A stretch of DNA of 64,000 nucleotides, taken from positions 10,170,501 to 10,234,500 of the forward strand of contig JARKIP010000028.1 of assembly GCA_029990175.1 (NCBI GenBank), written 5' to 3'. Within the stretch, counting starts at the first letter, position 1. Every line of letters starts with the position of its first letter. This DNA is from Petunia secreta. Lineage: Eukaryota > Streptophyta > Magnoliopsida > Solanales > Solanaceae. Shown here in pieces: positions 22,312-33,085 of the stretch. Both the position numbers and the translations under genes were made by a program. The notes beneath the pieces were generated by a model that saw only the letters and a program-made list of their open reading frames with translations, had not been told where the DNA came from and did not search any database.

Positions 22312-23601
22312 ATGGGGGTTCGATCTTGCTTATCTTATACCACAGGAGACTACCATTGTAAACCTTTTCCAGACGATCTATGGTTTGATGTTCTGAGCAG
22401 ACTCCCAGCAAAAGACCTACTCAATTGCCAAAAAGTCTGCAGGCATTGGAAATTTTTAATCTCAACACCATATTTCAACGACTTGAATTTCAAACGGGGC
22501 GCTGCTCCTGTTATAGTTATCGTGATGCTATCATTTGGAAGAGCTCCAAAGAGTCTACTATTTCTCGAGGATTGGGATGAAGAGCAACAAAAACTTAGTT
22601 GTAAAAAGATTCGAGTGAGATCAAAGGTGCGCGGTAATGGTACTTACGACAACAAGTATTCAAATCCTACACTTGAGTTTTCCCACCATGGCTTACTCTT
22701 CTTTCGTCATGAACATGGCATATCAAATACATATAGTATCCTCAACCCTGTCACCCGAGGACAGATTACTTTCGACATCCCACGTGCTAGAATTTCTGCA
22801 TTCTTTTCTCATCCACTCACCAAGGAACATTATGTGCTATTGTTTCGATTAAACAAAATGGTACTAGAATTCAAGATGCTTAGGCTTGACTTATTGGTGC
22901 CTAATAATCTGAATTCTGAATCAGGCTGGAAAAAATCTTCCTTTGCACACCCTTTACATTTTGGATACCTTGGATCTCCAATAATAAAAAATGATGCCAT
23001 TTGTTGGATGGTTAAAGCACTTGACATAATTACTTCTGTCTCTATCTATATCCCTGCTGCTTGTGAAGAGTGTGTACTGAAATTTGACATAAAAAATGAG
23101 GAGCTTGACCTGATATCTCATCCGGGAGAAAAATGTGCCAACCTTTTAACACATCAATTACAGATGCAGCTCTTTGAAATGGAAGGCCATGTGTCATTCT
23201 GCAAGTTTTCGTTTTCCAGGGCAGGTACAACAATGCATATATGGATTTTAGAAGATGACCACTATACGTGGAGTTGGAGGGAGACAATCATCCTTGATAT
23301 ACCTTATGTGTGGCCTCCTCATCAAAGGGATGTAATACCCCTCGGCACAATAAATGGAGAATTGATCATTAGTTGGGTTGGGGAAAAGTTGTTTGCTTAC
23401 CATCTCCAACGACAAACTATGAGGAAGCTCGAGTGGGAGGGCAGCATGGACATAGAAAACAGAAAGTCCTACGTCTCCAATATTTGCATACATAGGAATA
23501 GCATTCTTTCTCTGAAGAACAACTTCGATATTCAAAACCAGAAGTCGAAAATAACATGTTTGCTGTCCAAGTTGAAAAAACATGTACTCCAATGGGTTTA
23601 A
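22312..23601 (+). CDS. F-box protein, intact, single exon (429 aa)
   Basis: Probable substrate receptor of an SCF (Skp1-Cullin1-F-box) ubiquitin ligase. The F-box lies at about residues 18-58 (FPDDLWFDVLSRLPAKDLL, CQKVCRHWKFL, STPYFNDL) and binds Skp1. The rest resembles the F-box-associated beta-rich regions of large plant F-box families, with conserved words such as LLFLEDWDEEQQ, YSILNPVTRGQITFDIP, CEECVLKFDIKNEELDLISHPGEK, MHIWILEDDHYTWSW and VIPLGTINGELIIS. No kelch or LRR repeats, signal peptide or membrane segment are seen. The start is the first ATG of the frame and aligns with the start of the pseudogene copy. The gene is single-exon, as is common in this class. Its target is unknown. 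It is not obviously an S-locus SLF, though that family is a distant relative. A short upstream ORF could lower its translation. Confidence 0.88.
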   Translation: MGVRSCLSYTTGDYHCKPFPDDLWFDVLSRLPAKDLLNCQKVCRHWKFLISTPYFNDLNFKRGAAPVIVIVMLSFGRAPKSLLFLEDWDEEQQKLSCKKIRVRSKVRGNGTYDNKYSNPTLEFSHHGLLFFRHEHGISNTYSILNPVTRGQITFDIPRARISAFFSHPLTKEHYVLLFRLNKMVLEFKMLRLDLLVPNNLNSESGWKKSSFAHPLHFGYLGSPIIKNDAICWMVKALDIITSVSIYIPAACEECVLKFDIKNEELDLISHPGEKCANLLTHQLQMQLFEMEGHVSFCKFSFSRAGTTMHIWILEDDHYTWSWRETIILDIPYVWPPHQRDVIPLGTINGELIISWVGEKLFAYHLQRQTMRKLEWEGSMDIENRKSYVSNICIHRNSILSLKNNFDIQNQKSKITCLLSKLKKHVLQWV

Positions 23602-25897
23602 GTTTAATTAGTGAAATTAATGGAGTACATCTCGAATACAGTAGTTTTTACTTTTTTAGTTCAAGTTAGATTTCTTTCTTTAATTGTCGTACTTTTCTAC
23701 TTTCTTTTTCTTTTGATTTGCTTTGGTTTTTTGTTGTCCTCTTCTTTTGTGTTACTACATTTTTTTCTTTTTCCTTCAAGCGGAAGGGATGAGGTATAGA
23801 TCTTTTGATGATGAGGGGTTAAGAATGATCTTATGAATAATTTTATAGTGTAACTTTGAAAAATCATGATATGCTTGCTCTGTGTATTTATTGTATTGCA
23901 CCTCAATATTGTTATAGCAGAAAATATGTGATAATAATGTGAAGCTCTTTTGGGAGAGAGATGATATTTGTGACACTAAAGAAAGGTATTGGGTTAGCTG
24001 AAAGCACGCTAAAATGCCTGTAAATTCAGAGTCTGAAAAGTTTTTGGCTGAAAATAGAGTATTTCAGAAGAAAATCTTCAACGAATGTAGGTAGCTCTCT
24101 CTCCTTAATTCTCTGCCAAATTGGAGCGGTAGAATTTTTGCATAAATTTGTGCCAGCGCTGCAACCGCCTCAGTAAAAATCTAATAGAAACTTTTACCAG
24201 TAAGCTCCTACTAAATTCTTTGTTCTTTACTTTTGCTTACTCTGTCTCATGCTATAATTCATTTTCTCTGTGTGTGTGTTTTTATATTTTCCTTTCACAG
24301 ACACTAATCTATCGAGTTTTTTCCCCGTAAAAAAAAAAAAAACTAATCTCATTATCGGATAAGATCGTAAACTTTTTAAATACTTCATATCATTAGAGTT
24401 ACTTTGAAGTTAACCAAATACAACTTGAATAGAACATGACAATCTCACACTTAAGAGAAAAACATTTACTTAAAGATTGACAACTATGTTCGCAAGTCGG
24501 ATGCGTTGTATCTTTATGAATATTTTTATCATTAGAAATTGATGACAACGATTAAATTTTCTATTACGCCTTCCAGGTCTCAGCGTTTAAGAATTAAAAT
24601 AGTTGTAAAGGAAAATGGCTAGAAAAATAATTTCTCCACTTCTAGTGACATTTACACGGCTTACTACTCCCTAATAAGCAAACCAAAATAGTACTCCTAT
24701 AAAATAAGGCTGATGAGCTGCAGGGTATCTGGGTATGTATCGGACCAAAATCCAGCTCAATGGTAGGTCCTATATACGCAGTTTTTTTCCATTAATAAAA
24801 GTTTGCGTACTTAATAGAGAATCCAATATCAAATTAGCTCTATACTAATATAATGGTTCTGGCCTTTTGGAGAAGTGATCCAAATGATATGTGATGAGTA
24901 AGAATTATGTGAACTGGGAAAGATTCTAGTAATACCAACTAGTATAAGGTAAAACAAATACCAAACTCTGTGAAACAAAAACTATATATTAGAAGATGTA
25001 GGAGCCACATAATTAGTTTCTCTATTATTTGGAATGTCCCTTAAAAGGCCTTTAATTTAATTAGAGATTTCTGTAATCATATGAAGCTTTCTAAACGTCA
25101 CACATGACATGGACCTCCTAAACTATAAATTTTGGGTACATACTTCTATTTTTCTTTCATTAAAACATACTACTGTTAATATATACAACCAACTAGACAC
25201 CGCCCATGCAAAAATAATTTTCTTTCGGTTAACAGAAGGTGGCCTCACAGAAAATGACCTTGAATAATTGGGGCCAAAAAAGTATCTTTAAAATTTCAAT
25301 ATGCAACTCTCAGTAAGTGGACAAAATAGACAACTGTTTGCCAAAATATTATTAGGCTGTTAAAATTCACCAAATGCAAATGGTCCCATCAAATGAATGA
25401 AGCTTTTGTGACTCTAGAGTACCATGCCAATCCCAATTCATGACAACTCTATCCTCATCATAATTCCACATAAATCATATCCCAAAAAAAATACTAATTT
25501 TTACCTTTATTTCCCAATTATTTAAATATAAACTTTTGTTTTTATTCAAGTCTTGAAGGTGGTCTTTCCATCATAATTAAGATTAGTAAATTAAAATTAA
25601 AAGATTAGTTAAAGTAATTCCACCCATTGCTGACAGATCATTCATCATGTGAACATCAGTCCAACCTGTTTCTTGCTTTTCAAAAGGGCTTTGGGGGGGG
25701 GGGGGGGGGTGTTATGTTAAGTGAGTGTGGTTCTACTTACTTCTGTATACTTTGAGAGCCTTTTTTGAGCTATTGCCAACCATATCATTCTTTCTTTCCT
25801 TTCTCGTCTATACTCTTTTTCTTTCTTTCATTTACTGAATCCTATTTATTTCAAGATTCTTTCTTTGCTCCTTTGAATTCTTCATAACTCTCTATAC
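23602..25897. other. F-box 3' flank and upstream region of the TUB8-like gene
   Basis: Positions 23602-24020 are the 3' flank shared with the F-box pseudogene (CAAGCGGAAGGGATGAG, then TAGATCTTTTGATGATGAGG) and distantly with 900-1280. Positions 24020-25690 show no gene. A run of 17 G at 25693-25709 lies about 190 bp before the ATG at 25898, followed by a C/T-rich leader-like stretch (25780-25890). No TATA box was assigned with confidence. Confidence 0.5.
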
Positions 25898-28800
25898 ATG
25901 GCTACTGAGACTGTTTCATCTGATCATCCTATTGCCTCTGAGGTAAGCTTATGTTATTTTCTGTCTTGTTACTTATGAACTTTGCTAGATATATATGTTT
26001 TGTGTATCATGGCTTGTTACTTTTGAATGAATACATATGTTGATACTTAACAGCTTTGTAAAAGTACTTGTTTTGGTTGTTTGGTTATGTATAGAGTTTT
26101 CCATAAAAAATACACTTTACCCCTGCTTTGTCATATGCTACTATTATGTCTTGAGTTTTACTAGCACAGATCAAAGCACCTCGCGTTCACGCATGGTCGG
26201 AGAAGGGCTGTACCCGAGGGGTGTGATTACACAACCCATACAGATCAAACTTAATTATTAAAAGAAAACTGAGATCCTTAGTAATTAGAACAAAAGGGTC
26301 CTATTTAAAATTGTAGGTTAAATTTTATGCAAGGATATTAGGTGATGAACCTTATTAGTTACTGATATCTGTCTGGTTTCTACCTTCATTAAATGAACAA
26401 TCTGTGAAAGAATTTTTCTAGGAAGATGATGAAATATCTCTATAGTTTGTATCTGTTGAAGTTTGTTCAATTGATGCAAAAATATCTAGAATAATTAGTT
26501 GAGAAAATCTTGAATAATTAGTTACTTAGTTCAAATTTTAAATTTTGAATATTGTTAAGTTGTTGAGCTTTTAAAGCTCTTTAGTTGCTGAATTTTTTAT
26601 CAAGTTTGGCTATAAATAGCCATAAGTTGAATAAGAAAAGCAGAGACAATTTCAATCTATTTTCAATCCTAGTTTTTGTTGCTCCATATTTTTTAACAAA
26701 AACCAACAATTGGTATCAAGAGCCTCAACTGATCTTACGGGATCTGTGAGTCAAACAAATACTTTTAACCATTTTTAACCCATATCTATTTTTAACCTTA
26801 TTTTCAAAATGGCAAGCAACAGTCTCTCTTTGAATGCTCCACAAATCTTCACTGGTGAAAACTATCAAATTTGGTCAGTGAAAATGAAATCTTATCTTGA
26901 AGCCTATGATTTATGGGAAGTTGGAATGGCAGATACACCATTACCACTACTCCCTGAAAATCCCACTCTTGCTCAAATCAAAGCCAATTCAGAAGAAAAA
27001 ACCAAAAAATGCAAAGCCAAAACTATTATTCAAAATTCAGTTGCAGATTCAATTTTTTCTAAAATCATTGCATGTGAGACTGCAAAAGAAGCATGGGAAA
27101 AACTCAAAAAAGAATATCAAGGAAGTGATCGAGTCAGACAAATGCAGATTTTGAATTTGAAGAGAGATTTTGAATCTCTTAGGATGCAAGAAGATGAGAC
27201 TATCACTAAGTATTCTGACAGAATCTCTGTGATTGTTAATAAAATCAGAATGCTTGGTGATGATTTCTCAGATAACAGAATTGTTGAAAAAATTCTTGTG
27301 ACAATTCCAGAAAGATTTGAGTAAAAAATTTCCTCTCTAGAAGAGTCAAAAGATCTTTCTACCATCTCTGTTGCAGAATTGATAAGTGCTCTTCAAGCAC
27401 AAGAGCAAAGAAGAAGTTTTAGACATGACACAGTTATTGAAGGTGCTCTTTATGCACAAAATAAAAGAGAAAAAGTTAATTATCCTCTTTGCAAATATTG
27501 CAAAAAGAAAACACACCTAGAAAAGTTTTGTTGGTGGAGGCCTGATGCAATATGTGGAAATTGTAAACAAACAGGTCATGTCACAAAAGTGTGCAAGTTC
27601 AAAGACAATCAAAACAATGTGCAAGCACAAATAACTGAGGCAGAAATTGAGGAGGAGCATCTGTTTTAGACTGCATCAACTGAACAAAGGAGGAGTGTTG
27701 AAGTTTGTTCAATTGATGCAAAAATATCTTGAATAATTAGTTGAGAAAATCTTGAAAAATTAGTTACTTAGTTCAAATTTTAAATTTTGAATATTGTTAA
27801 GTTGTTGAGCTTTTAAAGCTCTTTAGTTCCTGAATTTTTTATCAAGTTTGGCTATAAATAGCCATAAGTTGAATAAGAAAAGCAGAGACAATTTCAATCT
27901 ATTTTCAATCCTAGTTTTTGTTGCTCCATATTTTTTAACAAAAACCAACAGTATCACATGATATCATCACAAAAAAATTGGAAATGAAATGCCCGATAGC
28001 TCTGCTGAGATGAAAACCTGTTGCTTTTCTTATGAGAAGTTGTAGCCTGGAAACTTGCTTTTTCTTTATTTCTTCCATCTTGTGTCTTTGTTTATTTGTT
28101 TCTCTTATACTTTTGAGTTTTGACCTTGTAAGTATCTTGAACGTGACAAAAGTTAGTGTTAAATGTGGAATTCACCAAAGAAAAAGAATATGCAGGGTGC
28201 TTTCTGTCTGTGTCAATCTTTGTTGCGACTATTGAGGAAATTACCTTTTTTGTTTATCTAAACCTGTCCTTTTGTAGAACTAGTTCAGATTTACCAAGTG
28301 TCCCCAAGTCTTGTTCCATTATGTTTCTTTAAAGAAGTGAAGCAAATAGTCAGCCATCACACTAGTAAACTGAAAGCTTAATGTTCAAGATTTCATTCCC
28401 TTTATCAGTTCACCATCCTCAGAATTTCTATTCCAGCTTTTGCATTTTCCTTATTTTTTCGTCGTAGTCTGTGTGGATTCAAACATTTTCTCATTTGATT
28501 CTTGCTTATTCTTGTTTCTTCTATTCTTATTGTGCTTCTTAATGTTTACCATAGCAAGCTGAGAAGGAAGTGCATGAAGAGGTTAAGACTATGGAAGGAG
28601 AGATTGTTTCTGCTGCCAAGGAGAATGATGTAAAACCAATAGAAGAAGATTCGCCCACTCCAGAGGTTTCTTCTACTGAATCAGTGGAAAAAGTAGAGGA
28701 CACAAATCCAGTAATTGAAGAGCCAAAGAAGAATGATGAGGAAGAAAAGCCGAAAGCAGAGGAACTAGGCTCAACAATAGCCGAAGAGGTGAAGGAAGTT

Positions 28801-30573
28801 GATAACCAAGAGAAGCCTAATGCAGAGGAACCATCCCAAGTGATAGCTGAAGAAGTAAAGATTGCTGATCAAGAAGAGAAGCCAGTAGTAGACGAAGCAG
28901 CCCCAGCAATAGTTGAAGAAGTAAAGAAAACTGATGAGGAAGAGAAGCCAACAATAGAGGCACCACCACCAGCCATCATCGAAGAAGAGAAGCCTAAAGC
29001 TGATGAAGCAGATCCAACAGTTGTTGAAGAAGTAAAGAAAGCTGATGAGGAAGAGAAGCCAACAACAGAGGAACCACCAGAAGCCATCACTGAAGAGCTA
29101 AAGAAAAGTGATGAGGAAGAGAAGCCTATAGCTGATGAACCTGTTCCAACTATAGTCGAAGAGGTAAAGAAAGTTGATGAGGAAGAGAAGCCAACAATAG
29201 AGGAACCAGCAGCAACTATAATCGAAGAGGTAAAGAAAGTTGACGAAGAAGAGAAGCCAACAATTGAGGCACCACCACCAGCCATCATCGAAGAGGTAAA
29301 GAAAAGCGAGGAGGAAGAGAAGCCAATAGCTGATGAGCCATCACCCCTGACAATTGAGGAGGTAAAGAATGCTGATGAGGACCAGAAGCCTTCCGCTGAG
29401 GAAGAAAATCCAAAAGCTGAGGAAATTGAGCCCCCTGCTATTGAAGAAGTTAAGAAACAAGATGAGACACCTGCATTGGATGTTACTAGCAGAGAACTTC
29501 CGGAATTAACCAAGGAATCTACCTCTGAACCAGAAGCTCAGAGTATTCCTGAGGAAGTTGCTGATGTTACCACAGGTGAACCAGAGGTACAACCAGAGGC
29601 TGAAAAGGTTGAAACTTTAGAGAAAGGATCTGAAGTTGAGCCTGTCGAGGAAAAGCCTGCGGAGCAGCCAACAACAGTTGATGTTGTGGAAACATCAGTT
29701 GAGGCTGTCGAGGAGAAGGACCAAGTAGAATTACAGGCCACTGAACCACAAAAAGCTGATGTAAAAGAAGTAGACGTTACGGAGGCAGAAACTAAGAAAG
29801 AAGAAATGACAGAACCAGCTCCCATTGTAGAGGAAAAGCCTGAAACTACTGAAAAGATTGAGCAAGAGCCAGCCGAGGCCATAATTTCGAATGTGGAAGA
29901 GGGTCCAACAGAGAAGGTAGATGAGGCTAAAAAAGGAGAAACTGTTGTTGCTGAAAGTTCAAATAAAGTAACTTCAACCACTTTAGAAACTCTGCTTCAG
30001 AAAACAGAAGCAGAAGGCTCCGATGAAGTAGCTGAAGACAAGGCTATCGTCGAGGAGAAAGAAAAGGAGTTGGTTCCAGATGCTAATGCGGCTGAAGAAC
30101 CAGCAAAAGAAGAGGTGGAAAAGTTGGAGAGAAGTGTTGTCACGGAGGAATTAGCTGCACCAGATGCAAAGGGAGTTGAAACCTCTGATGTTACTGAAAA
30201 GGCTCCAGAAGTGGAGATTGCTTCTAGAGACATTGAATCAATTATTGCTGAAAATGGGACGACAAAGGATGAGAAAATTGCTACAACTGAAGCCAATGAA
30301 GCTGCAGAAGTTGAGAAGAAGGTGGATGAGGCCACAGCTAATGCTACTGAACCTTCAGTTGAAGAGGCTCAGAAACCAGATGAAAAAACTGCTGAAGCTG
30401 AAAAAGAAGTTGAGGAGACTGCAAAAACTACTGAAGAAGTTCCAGTAAAGACAAAGCAGTCGAACAATCTTATGTCAAAGGTGAAGCAGTCTCTTGTGAA
30501 GGCTAAAAAAGCAATCATTGGGAAGTCTCCGTCATCAAAATCTGAAACAAAGACTGAAGTTAAAGATAAATAA
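25898..30573 (+). CDS. Acidic E/K/P-rich repetitive protein, TUB8 (induced stolon tip protein)-like, two exons
   Basis: Join 25898-25942 and 28555-30573, 687 aa. Exon 1 (MATETVSSDHPIASE) ends at a GAG|GTAAGC donor; exon 2 begins after ATAG at 28554 (QAEKEVHEEVKTMEGE) and keeps the frame. The protein is extremely rich in Glu, Lys, Pro, Ala and Val. Residues about 50-310 form imperfect 20-30-residue modules of the type EEVKKxDEEEKPTIEEP, followed by a less regular acidic part. It ends in a basic tail (LMSKVKQSLVKAKKAIIGK). No enzyme motif, signal peptide or membrane helix is seen; it is probably mostly disordered. The plan and tail recall the TUB8/induced stolon tip proteins of Solanaceae; that name is from memory and gives no biochemical function. 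Intron 1 (2612 nt) contains a SINE fragment and a complete gag-only LTR element. Exon 1 being only 15 codons makes correct intron removal essential. Confidence 0.82.
26160..26245 (+). mobile_element. SINE fragment (Solanaceae type) in intron 1
   Basis: The words CACCTCGCGTTCACGCATGG, AGAAGGGCTGTACCC and GAGGGGTGTGATTACA resemble the body of tRNA-derived SINEs widespread in Solanaceae, where a 'cgcaccccgaggggtgtgatgt' type core is common. There is no intact Box A/B or tail, so it is a truncated copy. Confidence 0.5.
26454..26708 (+). repeat. 5' LTR of the gag-only element
   Basis: 255 bp, with TATA box TATAAATA at 26611-26618 in the near-palindrome GGCTATAAATAGCC. Three mismatches to the 3' LTR. 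Confidence 0.92.
26809..27669 (+). pseudogene. Gag of the non-autonomous element, one in-frame stop
   Basis: A UBN2-type copia Gag of about 286 codons. The N-terminal part has FTGENYQIWSVKMKSYL, the mid part EAWEKLKKEYQGSDRVRQMQ, and the C-terminal part two consecutive CCHC knuckles, CKYCKKKTHLEKFC and CGNCKQTGHVTKVC (both CX2CX4HX4C). The Gag shell packages the element RNA. A TAA at 27322-27324 interrupts the frame after ERFE; the reading frame continues unshifted on the other side (ISSLEESKDLSTIS). The rest is intact, so the stop is the only visible lesion. Read-through is conceivable but unproven. The protein ends at TAG 27667-27669, a few bases before the purine tract. Confidence 0.85.
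27696..27950 (+). repeat. 3' LTR of the gag-only element
   Basis: 255 bp, with TATAAATA at 27853-27860, about 700 bp upstream of exon 2 of the host gene and on the same strand. Followed by the duplication GTATC. Confidence 0.92.
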
Positions 30574-33085
30574 GATGAAGAAACTATGCAATGATCAGAA
30601 GTGAGTAAGTTACTAGTTGCGTGATATTTATATTTCTTTTGTTTTATTCTTTTCTTTAAATTTTTGGGGTCACCAGGCATCAGGTATAAGGTATATCGAT
30701 ATGTTGTCTTGGCGTGTTGTATGATATGATTCTAGTGTTTGTCATAGGTATTGTATAGTTTGATTTCTTTGTACCCTTCCAAACTAGAAAGAATGTTCCT
30801 TTTTTATGTTTTTTTTCTGATTATATTTGGCTATTGAGTCGGTTTGTGAGTTTGTCAAAAAACCTATTGAATTGATTGGTTAATGATGTACATAAAGTGT
30901 CAGATTTCTGTATATGCTTTGTGCTTTCTTGTTGTTTCTCAATTATGGTTATAAGGTCTTTTATTATGGTGATAAGGTACTTGAATCATTAGTACATGCT
31001 GCTTCAAGCCGCAAGAATGTACGGCTACAACGGATTTGTTTTTCTTTTACATCATATCGTTTTGGAGTACAAAAATTCAGTTGAAAACTCGATAAGGTTT
31101 TGCAAGCTCATTTAGTCTCAGACTTGAAAAACTTCCTATCCCTTTTACATGCTAACAGAAATTTTGGCACAATGGTAAAAGTTATCTTTGTATGACCATG
31201 ATGTTGTCATTTAAAGCCGCGATTACAGCCTATTGCAAAACTGTAGCATAAGATAAAGTAAAATAGACCCAATGTGACTTTGACCTTTTCTTGAATTCTG
31301 AATTAGCAAGAGTGTGCATTGTGCATCAGACGGCCCTTTTTCACATTTTCTTGTAAAGGGATAACTAATGTCTTATCTGTTTTTGAAAACAAATGAAACA
31401 AAGGTAGGCAAGTTAGAGGATCCACCAGAAAGATGGGACGAAGAGAAAACACGTTTCCTCCTAAACAAGAATGCTACGCATAACACAATTTTAATCATAG
31501 AAAATTAGTGGACTCTAAAGAGGAACAATAACTGGGGCATGCAGCTACCATGTGCAATAAATTCACTGGTTTTGACAATCAGGCTAGATTGATGACGTGA
31601 AAAGGACTTTGTTCTCTATAGTGACTTTCACCTTTTCAAATCTCGTAACCAATATTCAAGACTTGAGTCATGTTCAAGTTCTAACACTGGAATTGGTTAA
31701 AGACATAAGAAGAATTCTCCCTCATTAATTGGTCACTTGTTCACGTTGATGGAACCCAGCCTCAATAACTCTTTCTTTAATACTAGCTCCTTTTCAACAC
31801 CTTTACTTTTTTTCAAATGTTTTCTAGCTGTTTATCACAGAGAATCAAGAACGTGAGCAGAAAGGTAAAAGCAAACAGGCATGCTAATTCCCTCCTTTTC
31901 TTTTCTTTAAAAAAAATAAGGGTTATGTTTAGGCCAAATTGGGCATAATTCAAATAGAAGTTTTTGTGCGATACGGATGCTGCCAGCACTGCTGCTACAA
32001 TTTTAACTCCCGTAATGACCTCCGTTAGAAAAATCTTACAAAATGGTCCATTTGGCAATCGCTAGATTTTTGTATTAGCAAGAACCTGGCGCCTGCCATG
32101 GTAGGATCATCAGGTCTTTGCTAATAGAAGGATTTGGCGATCGCTAAAAAAATCATTTTTGTAAGACTTTTCCCTTACATGGTCAAATACCTTACATGTG
32201 CCAGAAAGTGGGGTTCTGTCCTAGTTTTGTAAATCTCCCCTTCAACTATTGAACCGGGATCCGCTATCTCCCACCAATATATGTGTCGAGTAACTATATC
32301 TACCAAAACTTAGGCACATGGAAATAAAACACTTGTCACTTTTTCCTGTAAAAAGCCCCTTTTAGCTAAAGCTAGAATTTTTCTAGGATTTACATAACTG
32401 TACATACGGAGAAAAATAACATATGCTCAAAAAATGGTCACTAAATAAACAGAAGGGGTTTCATGGATATTGAATATTACAGGTAGATAAATGAGAACTT
32501 GCTTGCGCTTTTTAATTATTTAAAGAACAATTTGACATGTCTGGTACACATAACACAATTGAGATGCTAGAAACTTGAGGAATTCGACTGCTGCTGCTTT
32601 TAGTTTAAATTATATTATATTGGATGTACATTTGAAGGTGAAAATTATTGTCTCTCTTTACATTACCAAAATCTCTGTGCATTTGTAGTGTATCCTGATG
32701 CTACATAGGGATGGTAGTTGCAAAAGTCACACAGCTTCATTCCCGAACTGTACCGGTTATCTCCAGTAACAATAAGATTCTCAAAAGACCATGCCAGATA
32801 GGAATTAAAAGGGGCTACCTTCCACTGAATGAGAAAATTAATTCTTCCATAAGATGAAAAGGTATCCACCATCGTTGATCAGAACATAAAGTTGTGTCTA
32901 CTAACTGGAACCTGGATACAAACGAGGATGGTTTCAGTGTAATACTCAGATAATCTTACAGTCGCATACCCCAACGGGTATATGTACAACAAAGGGTGTT
33001 TTGGTAGAGATTTACAATATAAGAGGAAAGAACTTCACTTATACATCTAAGCTTAACGTACGAAGTTACTCCTCACTTATTGGAA
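30574..33085. other. Convergent intergenic region between the TUB8-like gene and PIF3
   Basis: The 3' ends of both genes face each other here. The TUB8-like 3' UTR probably ends within the first few hundred bases. PIF3 3' UTR sequence probably occupies the right end (about 32600-33085). A SINE fragment sits at about 32240-32345. Around 31990-32180, TTGGCAATCGCTAGA and TTGGCGATCGCTAAA form two similar short blocks of unknown origin. No further gene was recognised. Confidence 0.4.
32240..32345 (-). mobile_element. SINE fragment (Solanaceae type)
   Basis: On the minus strand the order ATGTGCCTAAGTTTTGGTAG, AGTTACTCG, TGGTGGGAGATAGC parallels the 3' two thirds of the SINE at 38486-38697 and its relatives ('catctgtcc..', 'agttacc..', 'tggtgggagg'). 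The promoter part is missing. Confidence 0.45.

Larger units (their letters stand above)
26454..27950 (+). mobile_element. Gag-only LTR retrotransposon (TR-GAG type, copia-related) in intron 1
   Basis: Two 255-bp LTRs (26454-26708 and 27696-27950) differ at only 3 positions. Each begins TGTTGAAG and ends CCAACA. A perfect 5-bp target duplication GTATC flanks the element (26449-26453, 27951-27955). The primer site TGGTATCAAGAGCC follows 2 bp after the 5' LTR, and a purine tract AAAGGAGGAG precedes the 3' LTR. The 1-kb interior encodes only Gag; protease, integrase and reverse transcriptase are absent. This matches non-autonomous terminal-repeat GAG elements known in plants, which need a partner's enzymes. 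It lies in the same direction as the host gene. At about 1.2% LTR difference it is the youngest datable insertion in the window. Confidence 0.92.

Noticed and set aside
22312..23601. S-locus F-box (SLF) gene of a self-incompatibility locus
   Set aside because: The F-box region is generic, no S-RNase is in the window, and SLF-specific regions are not recognisable by eye.
26809..27669. Gag as a domesticated host gene
   Set aside because: It lies between near-identical LTRs with an intact target duplication and contains a stop, so it is simply a recent element.
28869..29981. Long antisense ORFs (214 and 147 codons) over exon 2 of the TUB8-like gene
   Set aside because: Serine/phenylalanine-rich translations are the expected reverse-strand shadow of GAA/GAG/CCA-rich coding repeats.
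32663..32872. 69-codon minus-strand ORF downstream of PIF3 as an extra exon
   Set aside because: It lies after the PIF3 stop codon, shows no PIF similarity and no splice context was found. More likely 3' UTR.
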